In this document: positions 9,252 to 17,302 of the stretch, piece by piece | Layout: every line of letters begins with the position of its first letter | Position numbering within the stretch: position 1 is the first letter of the stretch | From: G963668605 sp963668605 | Lineage (GTDB): Bacteria > Acidobacteriota > Terriglobia > Bryobacterales > Bryobacteraceae | Direction of reading: 5' to 3' | Assembly: GCA_963668605.1 (NCBI GenBank) | Contig: OY764903.1 | Location: 5,704,001-5,768,000 of the forward strand | Length of the DNA stretch: 64,000 nt | Program-made: the position numbers and the translations under genes | The notes under the pieces: model-generated | What the model was told of the DNA's origin: nothing | The model's input: only the letters and a program-made list of their open reading frames with translations | Databases searched by the model: none

Positions 9252-9279
9252 CGCGCTCCCTGGCTGCCCGGGGAGCGCG
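9252..9279 (+). other. Strong intercistronic stem-loop between mutB and meaB
   Basis: CGCGCTCCC (9252-9260) pairs perfectly with GGGAGCGCG (9271-9279) around a 10-nt loop. There is no following T-run, and the meaB ribosome binding site (AGGAAA) lies only a few bases after it. A partial transcription block or an RNA stabiliser that protects the upstream mRNA is plausible; the sequence alone does not decide. Confidence 0.55.
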
Positions 9280-9294
9280 TGTGTAGGAAATCTG

Positions 9295-10395
9295 TTGTCA
9301 GAACTGCCACTAGATCTGGAAGGGACAGCGCTCTCCGTGCAAAAGGGAGTGGACGATGTCCCCGGACCGCGTCCGGAAGTGCTGGCGCGTACGCGCCGCC
9401 GTCGGCGCCGCCTGTCGCTTTCCGAATACGTCGATGGCGTCTTGCGCGGCGATCGTACAGCTCTCGGGCAGGCCATCACACTGATTGAAAGTTCGCGCGC
9501 CGACGACACGGAACTTGCGCAGGATATCCTGGAGCACTGCCTGCCGCATACGGGCAACTCCATCCGCGTCGGAATCACGGGCGTGCCCGGTGTCGGCAAG
9601 AGCACGGTGATTGACGCGCTCGGTTCGTATCTCACCCGCGAGCGCGGCGAAAAAGTCGCAGTGCTGGCGGTCGATCCGAGCAGCCAGCTCTCTGGCGGCT
9701 CGATCCTCGGCGACAAGACGCGCATGGAGCGGCTCTCGTGTGACCAGAACGCCTTCATCCGTCCCACGCCTTCCAGCGGCGCCCTCGGCGGTGTCGCGCG
9801 TCGCACGCGCGAAACGATGCTGCTATGCGAAGCCGCCGGCTATCGCAACATCATTGTGGAGACTGTGGGCGTAGGGCAATCGGAAACCGCCGTACGCTCG
9901 ATGGTCGATTTTTTCCTGCTGTTGATGCTGGCCGGAGCGGGCGACGAACTGCAGGGTATGAAGCGCGGCATCATGGAGATGACCGATCTGATTGCCATCA
10001 ACAAGGCCGACGGCGACAACCGGCGCAAGGCTCAACTCGCCATGCGCGAGTACGCCAACGCGCTGCATCTATTTCCGCCCAGCCCCACCGGCTGGAATCC
10101 CCGCGTAGTGACCTGTTCGGCGCAGGCCGGCGAAGGCATCGCGGGCATTTGGGGTGTGGTGACGGAACATAACGCCTGGATGCGGCACAAGGGTTTCTTT
10201 GAAAAAATCCGGCGCCGCCAGGTGAAGCAGTGGATGTACGAAGTGATCGAACAGGGCCTGCACACCGGCTTTCGTGATCATCCGAGCGTACAGCAAGCCC
10301 TGCCCAAGTTTGAAGAGGACGTGCTCGAGGGCCGCATCAGCTCATTCCGGGCCGCCGAACGATTACTGAATATCTATAGGGAGAAAACTTCTTGA
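9295..10395 (+). CDS. meaB: MeaB/ArgK-type GTPase, mutase chaperone
   Basis: 366 residues. G3E-type GTPase with Walker A GVPGVGKST at residues 96-104, the switch segment DPSSQLSGGSILGDKTRM, the ETVGVGQSE Walker B region, and NKADGDN as the base-specificity motif. MeaB binds methylmalonyl-CoA mutase, gates cobalamin loading and protects it from inactivation; clustering with mutAB supports this over any older amino-acid transport label. The start is TTG 9295 behind AGGAAA. The N-terminal ~40 residues are Arg-rich and not typical, so a later start is possible. Its stop codon overlaps the TTG start of the next gene. Confidence 0.92.
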   Translation: MSELPLDLEGTALSVQKGVDDVPGPRPEVLARTRRRRRRLSLSEYVDGVLRGDRTALGQAITLIESSRADDTELAQDILEHCLPHTGNSIRVGITGVPGVGKSTVIDALGSYLTRERGEKVAVLAVDPSSQLSGGSILGDKTRMERLSCDQNAFIRPTPSSGALGGVARRTRETMLLCEAAGYRNIIVETVGVGQSETAVRSMVDFFLLLMLAGAGDELQGMKRGIMEMTDLIAINKADGDNRRKAQLAMREYANALHLFPPSPTGWNPRVVTCSAQAGEGIAGIWGVVTEHNAWMRHKGFFEKIRRRQVKQWMYEVIEQGLHTGFRDHPSVQQALPKFEEDVLEGRISSFRAAERLLNIYREKTS

Positions 10396-11879
10396 GCCAT
10401 ACTTATCCAACGTTGACCGCAGCCGAAGCTGCTGCCATGATCGATCACGGGCAGACCGTCGGTTTCAGCGGCTTCACGCCGGCCGGAGCGCCCAAAGCGA
10501 TTCCACTGGCGATCGCCGCGCGGGCCACGGTCGAGCACGAAGCCGGCCGCGAATTCCAGATCGGCGTGCTGACCGGCGCCTCCACGGGCAAATCGCTCGA
10601 TGGTGCGCTGGCTAAAGCCGGCGCGATCAGCTTCCGCACGCCGTACCAATCGAACCCTGATCTGCGTAAGCGCATCAACGCGGGTGAGACGCGCTACTTC
10701 GACATGCACCTTTCGATGCTGCCGCAGGCCGTTCGCTATGGCTTCCTCGGCCCGGTGCATTGGGCCGTCGTCGAAGCCTCGGACATCACAGCGGGCGGCG
10801 GCATTGTGCTCACCTCCTCGGTCGGCGCGGCGCCCACGTTCTGCCAGAAGGCCGACAAGATCGTGATTGAGTTGAACAAGAAGCATCCGCCGACGCTGCT
10901 GGGCTTCCACGACATCTACGAACCGGCCAGCCCGCCCGCACGGCGCGAGATTCCGATCTATGCGCCCTCTGACCGGATCGGTTCGCCGCTGATCAAGGTG
11001 GATCCGGCCAAGATCGTCGGCGTCGTCGAGACCGATCTGGACGACGAGACCGGCGGCTTCGACGCAGCCGACCCCACCACCGATACGATCGGCAATTTCG
11101 TCGCTGAATTCCTGGCCAACGAAATCAAAACGGGACGCATTCCGAAGAGCTTCCTGCCAATCCAGTCCGGCGTGGGCAACATTGCCAATGCGGTGCTCGG
11201 CGCACTCGGCGCGCACCCCGATATTCCGGCGTTTGAGATGTACACGGAAGTCCTGCAGGATTCCGTGGTCAAGCTGATGCGCGACGAGCGCGTAACGTTT
11301 GCTTCGAGCTGTTCGCTGACCGTCAGCAAGGAACTGCTCAAGGTGGTTTATGACAACCTGGAGTGGTTCCGCAAGCGCATCGTGCTGCGCCCGCAGGAGA
11401 TCTCGAACCATCCGGAAGTGGTGCGCCGCCTCGGCATCGTTTCGATCAACACCGCGATCGAAGTCGACATCTTCGGAAACGTGAATTCCACCCACGTCAT
11501 GGGACGCCAGATGATGAACGGCATCGGCGGTTCGGGCGACTTTACGCGCAACGCGTTCCTGTCTGTGTTCAACTGCCCCTCGACCGCTAAGGGCGGCAAG
11601 ATCAGCACCATCGTCCCGCTGGTGAGCCACATGGATCACAGCGAACACTCGGTCATGATCGTAGCCACCGAGCATGGCGTCGCCGACCTGCGCGGCCGTG
11701 CGCCGCTCGAACGCGCCGAGTTGATTATCGACAATTGCGCCCATCCCGAGTTCCGCCCGCAGTTGCGTGCCTACCTTTCGATGGTGGCCGGCGGACACAC
11801 GCCCCAGACGCTCGGTTCGGCGTTCAAGATGCACGAGCAGTTCATCAAGACCGGCGACATGCGCGGCGTGCAGTTTTAG
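10392..11879 (+). CDS. Acetyl-CoA hydrolase/transferase family, probable succinyl-CoA:acetate/propionate CoA-transferase
   Basis: 495 residues, the usual size for the AarC/Cat1/ScpC family. The GVGNIANAVLG segment is followed by EMYTEVLQD, in which E286 aligns with the catalytic glutamate that forms the covalent CoA thioester. GGSGDFTRNAF and EHGVADLRG near the C-terminus are also family marks. It would exchange CoA between succinyl-CoA, acetate and propionate and so close the propionate cycle. The start is TTG 10392, sharing the sequence TTGA with the meaB stop, which implies coupled translation. Substrate preference (acetate or propionate) cannot be read from sequence; context favours propionate. 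Confidence 0.87.
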   Translation: MSHTYPTLTAAEAAAMIDHGQTVGFSGFTPAGAPKAIPLAIAARATVEHEAGREFQIGVLTGASTGKSLDGALAKAGAISFRTPYQSNPDLRKRINAGETRYFDMHLSMLPQAVRYGFLGPVHWAVVEASDITAGGGIVLTSSVGAAPTFCQKADKIVIELNKKHPPTLLGFHDIYEPASPPARREIPIYAPSDRIGSPLIKVDPAKIVGVVETDLDDETGGFDAADPTTDTIGNFVAEFLANEIKTGRIPKSFLPIQSGVGNIANAVLGALGAHPDIPAFEMYTEVLQDSVVKLMRDERVTFASSCSLTVSKELLKVVYDNLEWFRKRIVLRPQEISNHPEVVRRLGIVSINTAIEVDIFGNVNSTHVMGRQMMNGIGGSGDFTRNAFLSVFNCPSTAKGGKISTIVPLVSHMDHSEHSVMIVATEHGVADLRGRAPLERAELIIDNCAHPEFRPQLRAYLSMVAGGHTPQTLGSAFKMHEQFIKTGDMRGVQF

Positions 11880-11889
11880 GTCGATTTAG

Positions 11890-11917
11890 GCGGGGGCGTG
11901 CGCAAGAGCGCTCCCGC
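11890..11917. terminator. Possible terminator between convergent genes
   Basis: GCGGGGGCG (11890-11898) pairs with CGCTCCCGC (11909-11917) with one G-T wobble. It lies 10 nt after the CoA-transferase stop and before the convergent Cys-rich gene. T-runs are weak on both sides, so termination efficiency is uncertain. Confidence 0.45.
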
Positions 11918-11927
11918 TTCCTATCGC

Positions 11928-12218
11928 TCAGGCTAGCGGAATTTCACACTCGCAGCAATCGCTGCAGCGCAGGCAATCCAGGCAGCGGTGGTTCGCGCAG
12001 ACCTCCTGTTTGCACTCGGCGCAAACATCCACCGCGCGCTCACCGCAAACCGCGCAGAGCGGCGCCTCGTCCATCGCCACTTCGCACGTGCAGCAGTCGC
12101 TGCAGCGTTTGCAGCGCTGGCACAAGTGGTTCTCGCAAGCGTCTTTCGTGCATGCGATGCAGATCCGCGTGGAAACCTCGCCGCAAATACTGCATGTAAA
12201 TGTCACCGGCTCGCTCAT
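11928..12218 (-). CDS. Small Cys-rich protein with duplicated B-box-like zinc-finger unit
   Basis: 96 residues containing about 22 cysteines arranged as two similar halves. Each half has C-x2-C, C-x2-C, a C-x4-H-x2-C element (CENHLCQRC and CANHRCLDC) and a terminal CSDCC-x-CE motif. The pattern is that of B-box-type zinc fingers and each half could bind two metal ions. Bacterial B-box-like proteins are mostly uncharacterised; protein-protein binding or metal sensing are possibilities, not conclusions. It follows the exported-protein gene upstream by 8 nt, so the two probably form one transcript. Confidence 0.6.
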   Translation of the reverse strand: MSEPVTFTCSICGEVSTRICIACTKDACENHLCQRCKRCSDCCTCEVAMDEAPLCAVCGERAVDVCAECKQEVCANHRCLDCLRCSDCCECEIPLA

Positions 12219-12226
12219 TTTCGCTC

Positions 12227-12787
12227 CTATTTTTTCGTTGCCGGAGGCTGTCGTGAGAGCACGGCCCGGCAGCGCTGCGCCTCTTCGTTCGCAACGGCCA
12301 ACTGCTGTTCCTTGGCGGCGGCCAGCGCGACGACATAGCTGCGCAGCTTGTCGCGCTGCGGCGCGCTTTCCGTCATCTGTGCCTGCACGAGTTCCGCGAT
12401 CGCGGCGTTCTGATATTTGCGCACAGCGTCGGTGAGAGAGCCGACGCCCGTTTCCAGGGCCTGTAGCCGGAAGCTGGTCTCAAGCGCCACCGCAAGCTGC
12501 TCGGGCTGCCGGGCCAACCGCTCGGCCGCATCTGCCAGATAGGTGATCTGGCTCTTAGCGGCCGTGAGCTGCGCAGCATACGCATCGGGCGCGCCATGCT
12601 GCTTCCAGATGTTCGTGTCGAAGCTGTCCAACAGAGGCTGGAAGCGCTTCATTTGGGCCGCGAGTTCCTGAAGGTTCTTGCGGATCTCCCACTCCGGCGG
12701 AAGTCCTTCGGATTGCGCCGCACTCGCCAGCGGCGCGGCGGCCGCAATGGCGAGAGAGCATAGAGTCAAGCGAAGCAGCCGGGTCAT
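12227..12787 (-). CDS. Exported helical protein of unknown function
   Basis: 186 residues. Residues 1-23 form a clear signal peptide (positively charged start, hydrophobic core, ASA-like cleavage site after position 23). The mature part is Ala/Gln/Leu-rich with long amphipathic helices and may form a coiled coil. I do not recognise a family. It is the first gene of a two-gene minus-strand unit with the Cys-rich protein 8 nt downstream. Product is probably periplasmic. Confidence 0.6.
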   Translation of the reverse strand: MTRLLRLTLCSLAIAAAAPLASAAQSEGLPPEWEIRKNLQELAAQMKRFQPLLDSFDTNIWKQHGAPDAYAAQLTAAKSQITYLADAAERLARQPEQLAVALETSFRLQALETGVGSLTDAVRKYQNAAIAELVQAQMTESAPQRDKLRSYVVALAAAKEQQLAVANEEAQRCRAVLSRQPPATKK

Positions 12788-12830
12788 CCTGTTCTCAGTT
12801 TCGCACGGATCTCGCGATTTGCCGGAAGCA

Positions 12831-13185
12831 TGTGGGGCAGGTTGTTAACTTGCGGCCGATTGGCAATCGGCCTGCTGACTTACCTGGGCTAAACAGATCC
12901 GCTGATGACTTCGCCTATTACCCGAAGTGGCGCAGACACGAGTGTCTGCCGCCTCGACAATCGTGTCGAGGCGCTGGTTCGGGTTTGCACTCGACCACGG
13001 TTTCCACATTTTCAGATTCGACTTGATACTCAGATGTGGGGCAGGTTGTTAACCTGCGGCCGATTGGCAATCGGCCTGCTGACTCTCGTGGGCTAAACAG
13101 GTCGGCTGATGGCTTCGCCTATTACCCGAAGTGGCGCAGACACGCATGTCTGCCGCCTCGACAATCGTGTCGAGGCGCTGGTCCA
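12831..13185. repeat. Two direct copies (204-bp period) of a stem-loop-rich intergenic repeat
   Basis: A unit of about 150 bp beginning TGTGGGGCAGGTTGTTAAC occurs at 12831 and again at 13035. Both copies contain the same ordered inverted repeats: a CAGGTT/AACCTG stem (best in copy 2), GGCCGATTG/CAATCGGCC, a GCAGACAC stem (best in copy 1), and GCCTCGACA/TGTCGAGGC around ATCG. Base changes in copy 1 (GTTAACTTG) against copy 2 (GTTAACCTG) show divergence after duplication. The material between copies is unrelated. Short readings across it are not convincing genes. The similar module style recurs near 24.7, 28.7 and 30.6 kb. Confidence 0.75.
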
Positions 13186-13265
13186 GATTTGCCCTCAACC
13201 GGCTCATGACAACGCTCATGACAACCGTATCAGGCTGTTCTCATGAGCCTCAGGACCTTGCCGGT

Positions 13266-13917
13266 TCATCGAGAAAGATAGCCGCGCAGAATCTTCTTCA
13301 CCAACGATGCCATGTTGTCGTAGCGAATCGTGCGGAACACGCCATTGAAATGCGCGAATGCCTTCTCGTGCGCTTCGAGCAACGCTTGCGCCGTTGCCTG
13401 TGTGTAGGCGCAATGAACGGCATCGCCGGAGGCCATGCTGCGCATCGCAAAAAAGTACCGCTTCTGCGTCTCGCCGCCCAGTTTCACGTTTGTTTCGTAC
13501 CAGTCCACCTGTGCTTCCCGGCCCCAGTGATAACTCTGCGGCACAAACACTTCGGATGCGCTCAGGCCCATCTTCCGCTTCCGCTGCCGCACATAGCGTC
13601 GCACTTGCGATTCTGAAATCGCATGCTCCAGGTGCTCGGCGCGCAAGTACATTCATATCCGATGCGCCGTGTGCCGCTGCTGTCTCGGAGCTTCCTGATC
13701 CGACTCCAGCGTGCGCGGCCGATGTACTCTTCTACCGGACCCAGCTTGGGCTTAACCCGCTCGCTGAGTTTTCGTTCAGGCGGGATGCGCTGGCGATCGC
13801 CTGCCGCACCATCCGCCGGTGCACGCCATACTTCTTCGCCAATCCCACAATCGTCTCTCCGGCCGCGTACCCGCGCCGGATCTCTTCGAACAATTCCACG
13901 TTCTTCCTCCTGTCCAT
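13266..13917 (-). pseudogene. istA: Frameshifted, truncated IS21-family transposase IstA remnant
   Basis: Three reading-frame pieces in order on the minus strand match IstA. Residues like LFEEIRRGYAAGETIVGLAKK (13732-13917) form the N-terminal helix-turn-helix. A middle piece with KPKLGPVEEYI and a QRHTAHRI-like stretch follows in other frames. The piece at 13266-13652 holds the integrase core start (VRRYVRQRKRKMGLS, QVDWYE, and IRYDNMASLVKKILRG). At least two frameshifts separate them. The reading stops at a junction where roughly the last half of IstA and all of IstB should be. The remnant is not expected to be active. Confidence 0.85.
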
Positions 13918-13951
13918 CCCGGAGTCTTGTCATCCGGGGCTGTCCAGGTGT

Positions 13952-13993
13952 GCCAAATCTGATGCGCGAAGTGGGCCAAATCAAATGCGCGAA
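13952..13993. mobile_element. Terminal repeats of the IS21 remnant
   Basis: Two 19-bp repeats with a 23-bp period, GCCAAATCTGATGCGCGAA at 13952-13970 and GCCAAATCAAATGCGCGAA at 13975-13993, lie just upstream of the IstA remnant. Multiple short internal repeats at the ends are typical of IS21 elements. Only this end is visible. The stretch 13994-14210 between it and the next gene shows nothing else I recognise. Confidence 0.7.
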
Positions 13994-14210
13994 CTCACCG
14001 CCGTGACGGAGACGGATGACGAGGGGGCCCAGTCCGAGATCAAGAAAGCCAGCGGGCCTTCAAAGTCATGCGTTCGTGTGGGAGCCTGTGAGAGGTAGCG
14101 CACATCGTGCCGATCTGCCGCAGCGCACTGAAGATCTCATCGGGCAGGGTACTGCTGCGCGGCAACATCAATTGCCGACTTCTCAGGATTCCATGGCGAA
14201 GACGGTAGAA

Positions 14211-15374
14211 TCAGCGCTGATCATATGCATCCCCAGTTAGAAGCAATGAGCAGATCTCCGGCTTTGAAGCATGTAGGATCGCAGGAGAAGCAACGTACCG
14301 TGTCGGCTCAGCGTACGGAATTGCGACCCCGTAGTCTTCATTGATTGCGACCGGGCGCATCTCAAAACATGCCAAGCCTGCCCCCAGCGTGATGAGTTTG
14401 CTTGCAAGCGGTGTCACTACGAGACGGCACCCACCCAGAATCCGCATGCTCTCGCGAAAGCGCAACATCGCTCCCAAAAGCTGGCGGTATGCTTCGAAGG
14501 GGTGAGCCTCGTGAACATACAGGATATTGCCTGTCGGAGTTTGCCGCGTGTCAAACAACGGCAACTTGTATTCCACCAGCAGTCTGTCGGCTCGGCGCAG
14601 ATCGCGCGAGGGATGGGGAAGAACGGGGCAGATCTCGGCCGAGATCGGGACAGCAGCCCCCATGATCTTCTGCAGTTGATTCACGCGGTTCTCTCCAAGA
14701 ATTGGAAACCATACCAGAGGCCACTGCTGAACACTCTCGGCGTAAAGCGCGCTGGAAAAGCCAGGAATCAAAACCAGATCGTTGCTTGGATCCTCAGACC
14801 GGATGTGGCTGTCGAGCGAAGCGTCCTCGGCAACGAGCACCTGGAGGTTGACCCCACTAGCCCAGAGCGCGTTGGGTGCCGATTTATCCGGTACGAGCTT
14901 CTGGAGCAGCCCCGTCAACAATGCGAGGTAGACCGCACGTGGGAGCGAACTGACATCGAGGATAATGTCGGTTTGGTCGGCGACTCGTTGCAGCACAGCG
15001 CGCGTACCAATCCTCAGCGCGGTGCTTGCGCTGATGTCATCCTCTCCTTCAGCAGAAGAGCCAATCGGCAGGGTCGTGGCGGTACCGAGCACTCCAAAAA
15101 TTGCCTCCAGAGCCTCGGCGTTATCGGCGGTTTCCCGGTGCAGATCATCACTAAGCTGATAACCGGTGAACCCGAGCAAGAGTAGGTCCGCGCGGTCGAT
15201 CACATGGCCCGCCACTTGGCAGCCTTCCACGAAGGCCTTCATCACGGTCTGAGCTCGGACATCGAAACCGCGGCCGGCAATGTACAAGAGCCGCACGGGT
15301 CTGCAGTCGAACAGTGCGTCCCACATCTCGTGCACGTCGGGACCGCGCCGATAGACATACTGTTGCCACAGCAT
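14211..15374 (-). CDS. Rossmann-like protein of unknown function, last gene of six-gene system
   Basis: 387 residues when started at ATG 15374, which overlaps the preceding ATPase stop (TAATG); the longer reading to 15590 would run deep into that gene. A beta-alpha start with LLYIAGRGFDVRA (residues 29-41) looks like a nucleotide-binding glycine loop. A second conserved-looking strand-turn, ILDVSSLPR (138-146), and further alternating strands suggest a Rossmann or CARF-like fold. No catalytic motif I know is evident. Coupled translation ties it to the ATPase and PRTase-like genes, so a sensor or effector role is possible. I cannot name a family. Confidence 0.6.
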   Translation of the reverse strand: MLWQQYVYRRGPDVHEMWDALFDCRPVRLLYIAGRGFDVRAQTVMKAFVEGCQVAGHVIDRADLLLLGFTGYQLSDDLHRETADNAEALEAIFGVLGTATTLPIGSSAEGEDDISASTALRIGTRAVLQRVADQTDIILDVSSLPRAVYLALLTGLLQKLVPDKSAPNALWASGVNLQVLVAEDASLDSHIRSEDPSNDLVLIPGFSSALYAESVQQWPLVWFPILGENRVNQLQKIMGAAVPISAEICPVLPHPSRDLRRADRLLVEYKLPLFDTRQTPTGNILYVHEAHPFEAYRQLLGAMLRFRESMRILGGCRLVVTPLASKLITLGAGLACFEMRPVAINEDYGVAIPYAEPTRYVASPAILHASKPEICSLLLTGDAYDQR

Positions 15375-17302
15375 TATGAACCTATTTCCAAGAGTTTTTG
15401 CTTGGCGGGAATTCGCCCCCGTTCCATCCAGGCTGCCAGGTCTTCCACCAAGACGTCCTGCCAGCCGCCCATCTGTAGAGGCAAGCCGTAGTGGGCACAC
15501 AAGGTGCGATTCAGGTAAAAGACTATTCCGCCCTCGCGGGAGGTGCTCGCCGCGCTGGACCGCGCAATGAGTAGATTCTCGGCGACACATTCAGCCAGGA
15601 CCCTTCTCAGAGTGCGCCTGTAGTCCAGCATCGGTTTGCCGCCAGCCGCAAGCTTGTCCTCCTCCACTACCGATAACCGGACACCGGTAACACCCGGGGC
15701 GTATGGCGCGTTGGGCAAGAATGTTCTCTCACGGCAGTATGACCCAATTGAATCGAGCAATCTCTGAGCTCTCGTGCCTTCAGTGTGGCTCTTCGGAATG
15801 AAAGCTTGCTTTCGTTTGGCCACATCTTTAACAAGCTGCTCCTGTTCCTGCGGTGAAAGAAAAAGCTCCGGTTTTCTGAGAACCTGCTTGGCGACCAGCG
15901 CCTCGTAAAAGGCCGCCGCCAGCCACAGCAACTCCTCCACATTGCTTGACGCCATGACGCACAGTCGGTCGAGTCCGAAATAGTACGGTACTTTGAGCTC
16001 TTCGTTCATGAAGATCTCAGCCGCAGCCTGAACCTGTGAGCTGTCACGTTGCTCCAGCTCCTCAGGAGAGAGGGGCGCCAGTTCCAAAGTAAGCTGGCGT
16101 TTGGCTTCGTCTCGGACTAGTAAAATGCGAGTTACGTAGAGATCCCGAACCGAGGCGAGGTCAGCTTCCTGAATCAGGCGATCGGCGTGCTCCAACCACT
16201 CGCTGTATCGCGGATTCGATCTATGGCGCTCGACTTCGCGACGAAAGGCCTCGATTCCTCTTTCGACTTGTCCACGGATGTCCTCCGGCTCAAGCTGAGC
16301 GCGCAGGTACTGCGCGAACGGTCCCGTGGGAATCACATTCTGTGTGTCAAGTCGGCGATCCAGAATATTCTGGGCAAACGTGACAAACTGATGCTGGCCC
16401 CGTGGCGTGCTCCAGATCTCCTCGAGCGCGTACTCGCGGAGGTCCCTGCCCTCGCGGGCCCCCTGCGACAGCAGTTCGTCGCCGAGCGCGATGTTGCGTT
16501 CAGCAAGCCAGACAGGGATCGCAGGCCTACAATCGATAAGCTCTTCAATAAGCAGACTCCTCTGTTTGCGCCGCAGTGTGTGAAGGTCATCGATCATGAG
16601 TAGGCGCCTGGGAGCGACGGTTCTGCCCTCCACAACGAATCGCACCGACTGCAACCACAGCACACCTTCGAATCGCACGTGAGCCGACATGTCGAGGAGA
16701 TCCCCTCCGTCGATCGCGTCGAGCGCCGCGTACACCCTACGCTCGCGCTGTTCGGCCCAATCCAGGAGCGCTGCAGCAGATTGCTCCCGAGGCAAAGATG
16801 TCAAATCCTTTGCGACCTCGTCGTACTCTAGCCGAATGCCACCTAGCTGTTCGGAAGAAACATAGCCCAAGAAGGATCCCAGGCTCCTGAGAGCGCGAAG
16901 CACAATCCGACAATCGAGGAGCGCACGGAATATCCCTTCCTGCGCCATAGTGGCACCAGGCGGGAGATCCGCGTATCCCGATGCACACGATAGAAAGACG
17001 CCGAGCAGTTGGGGCCCCTCCAGCTCATCCAGGATTTGTCTTGCTACAAGCCCTTGATAAGCCTCACTCATTTCCTGAACCCGCCGCGCATTCCAAAAGG
17101 CCCGAAGCGCAGTCGGTGTAAACGCACGAAGCAGGGTAGTCTTGCCCCCGCCCGGGGGGCTTCGAAAAATATGAACGGCACCGTCGAACGTATCATCAGC
17201 TAGCCGTTCTAGGATTTTGGGAGAAAAGAGGCGCACGAACTCCTGATCTGACGTAGTGCGTTCGGCTCTCCGCTCCAGAAATGGGTTTGCGTGATACGGC
17301 AT
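15374..17302 (-). CDS. AAA-type P-loop ATPase (ORC/CDC6-like) of the six-gene system
   Basis: 642 residues. The N-terminus NPFLERRAE, then Walker A GGGKTT at residues 51-56, Walker B LLMIDDLH at 234-241 and a following AERN stretch give a STAND/ORC-CDC6-like ATPase core in about residues 1-330. The long C-terminal part (330-642) is helical, with LYVTRILLVRD, and a likely winged-helix end near RRTLRRVLAECVAENLLIA. Proteins starting this way are found beside phosphoribosyltransferase-like proteins in predicted conflict systems, as I recall. The ATG overlaps the TAA of the upstream gene. Possible role: ATP-driven switch for the partner enzymes. Confidence 0.75.
   Translation of the reverse strand: MPYHANPFLERRAERTTSDQEFVRLFSPKILERLADDTFDGAVHIFRSPPGGGKTTLLRAFTPTALRAFWNARRVQEMSEAYQGLVARQILDELEGPQLLGVFLSCASGYADLPPGATMAQEGIFRALLDCRIVLRALRSLGSFLGYVSSEQLGGIRLEYDEVAKDLTSLPREQSAAALLDWAEQRERRVYAALDAIDGGDLLDMSAHVRFEGVLWLQSVRFVVEGRTVAPRRLLMIDDLHTLRRKQRSLLIEELIDCRPAIPVWLAERNIALGDELLSQGAREGRDLREYALEEIWSTPRGQHQFVTFAQNILDRRLDTQNVIPTGPFAQYLRAQLEPEDIRGQVERGIEAFRREVERHRSNPRYSEWLEHADRLIQEADLASVRDLYVTRILLVRDEAKRQLTLELAPLSPEELEQRDSSQVQAAAEIFMNEELKVPYYFGLDRLCVMASSNVEELLWLAAAFYEALVAKQVLRKPELFLSPQEQEQLVKDVAKRKQAFIPKSHTEGTRAQRLLDSIGSYCRERTFLPNAPYAPGVTGVRLSVVEEDKLAAGGKPMLDYRRTLRRVLAECVAENLLIARSSAASTSREGGIVFYLNRTLCAHYGLPLQMGGWQDVLVEDLAAWMERGRIPAKQKLLEIGS

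Noticed and set aside
10374..11834. Long minus-strand open reading of 486 codons
   Set aside because: Antisense shadow of the CoA-transferase gene; no domain or start signal.
12831..13185. CRISPR array
   Set aside because: Only two copies with 204-bp period, repeats of ~150 bp rather than 25-40 bp, no cas genes; it is a duplicated stem-loop element.
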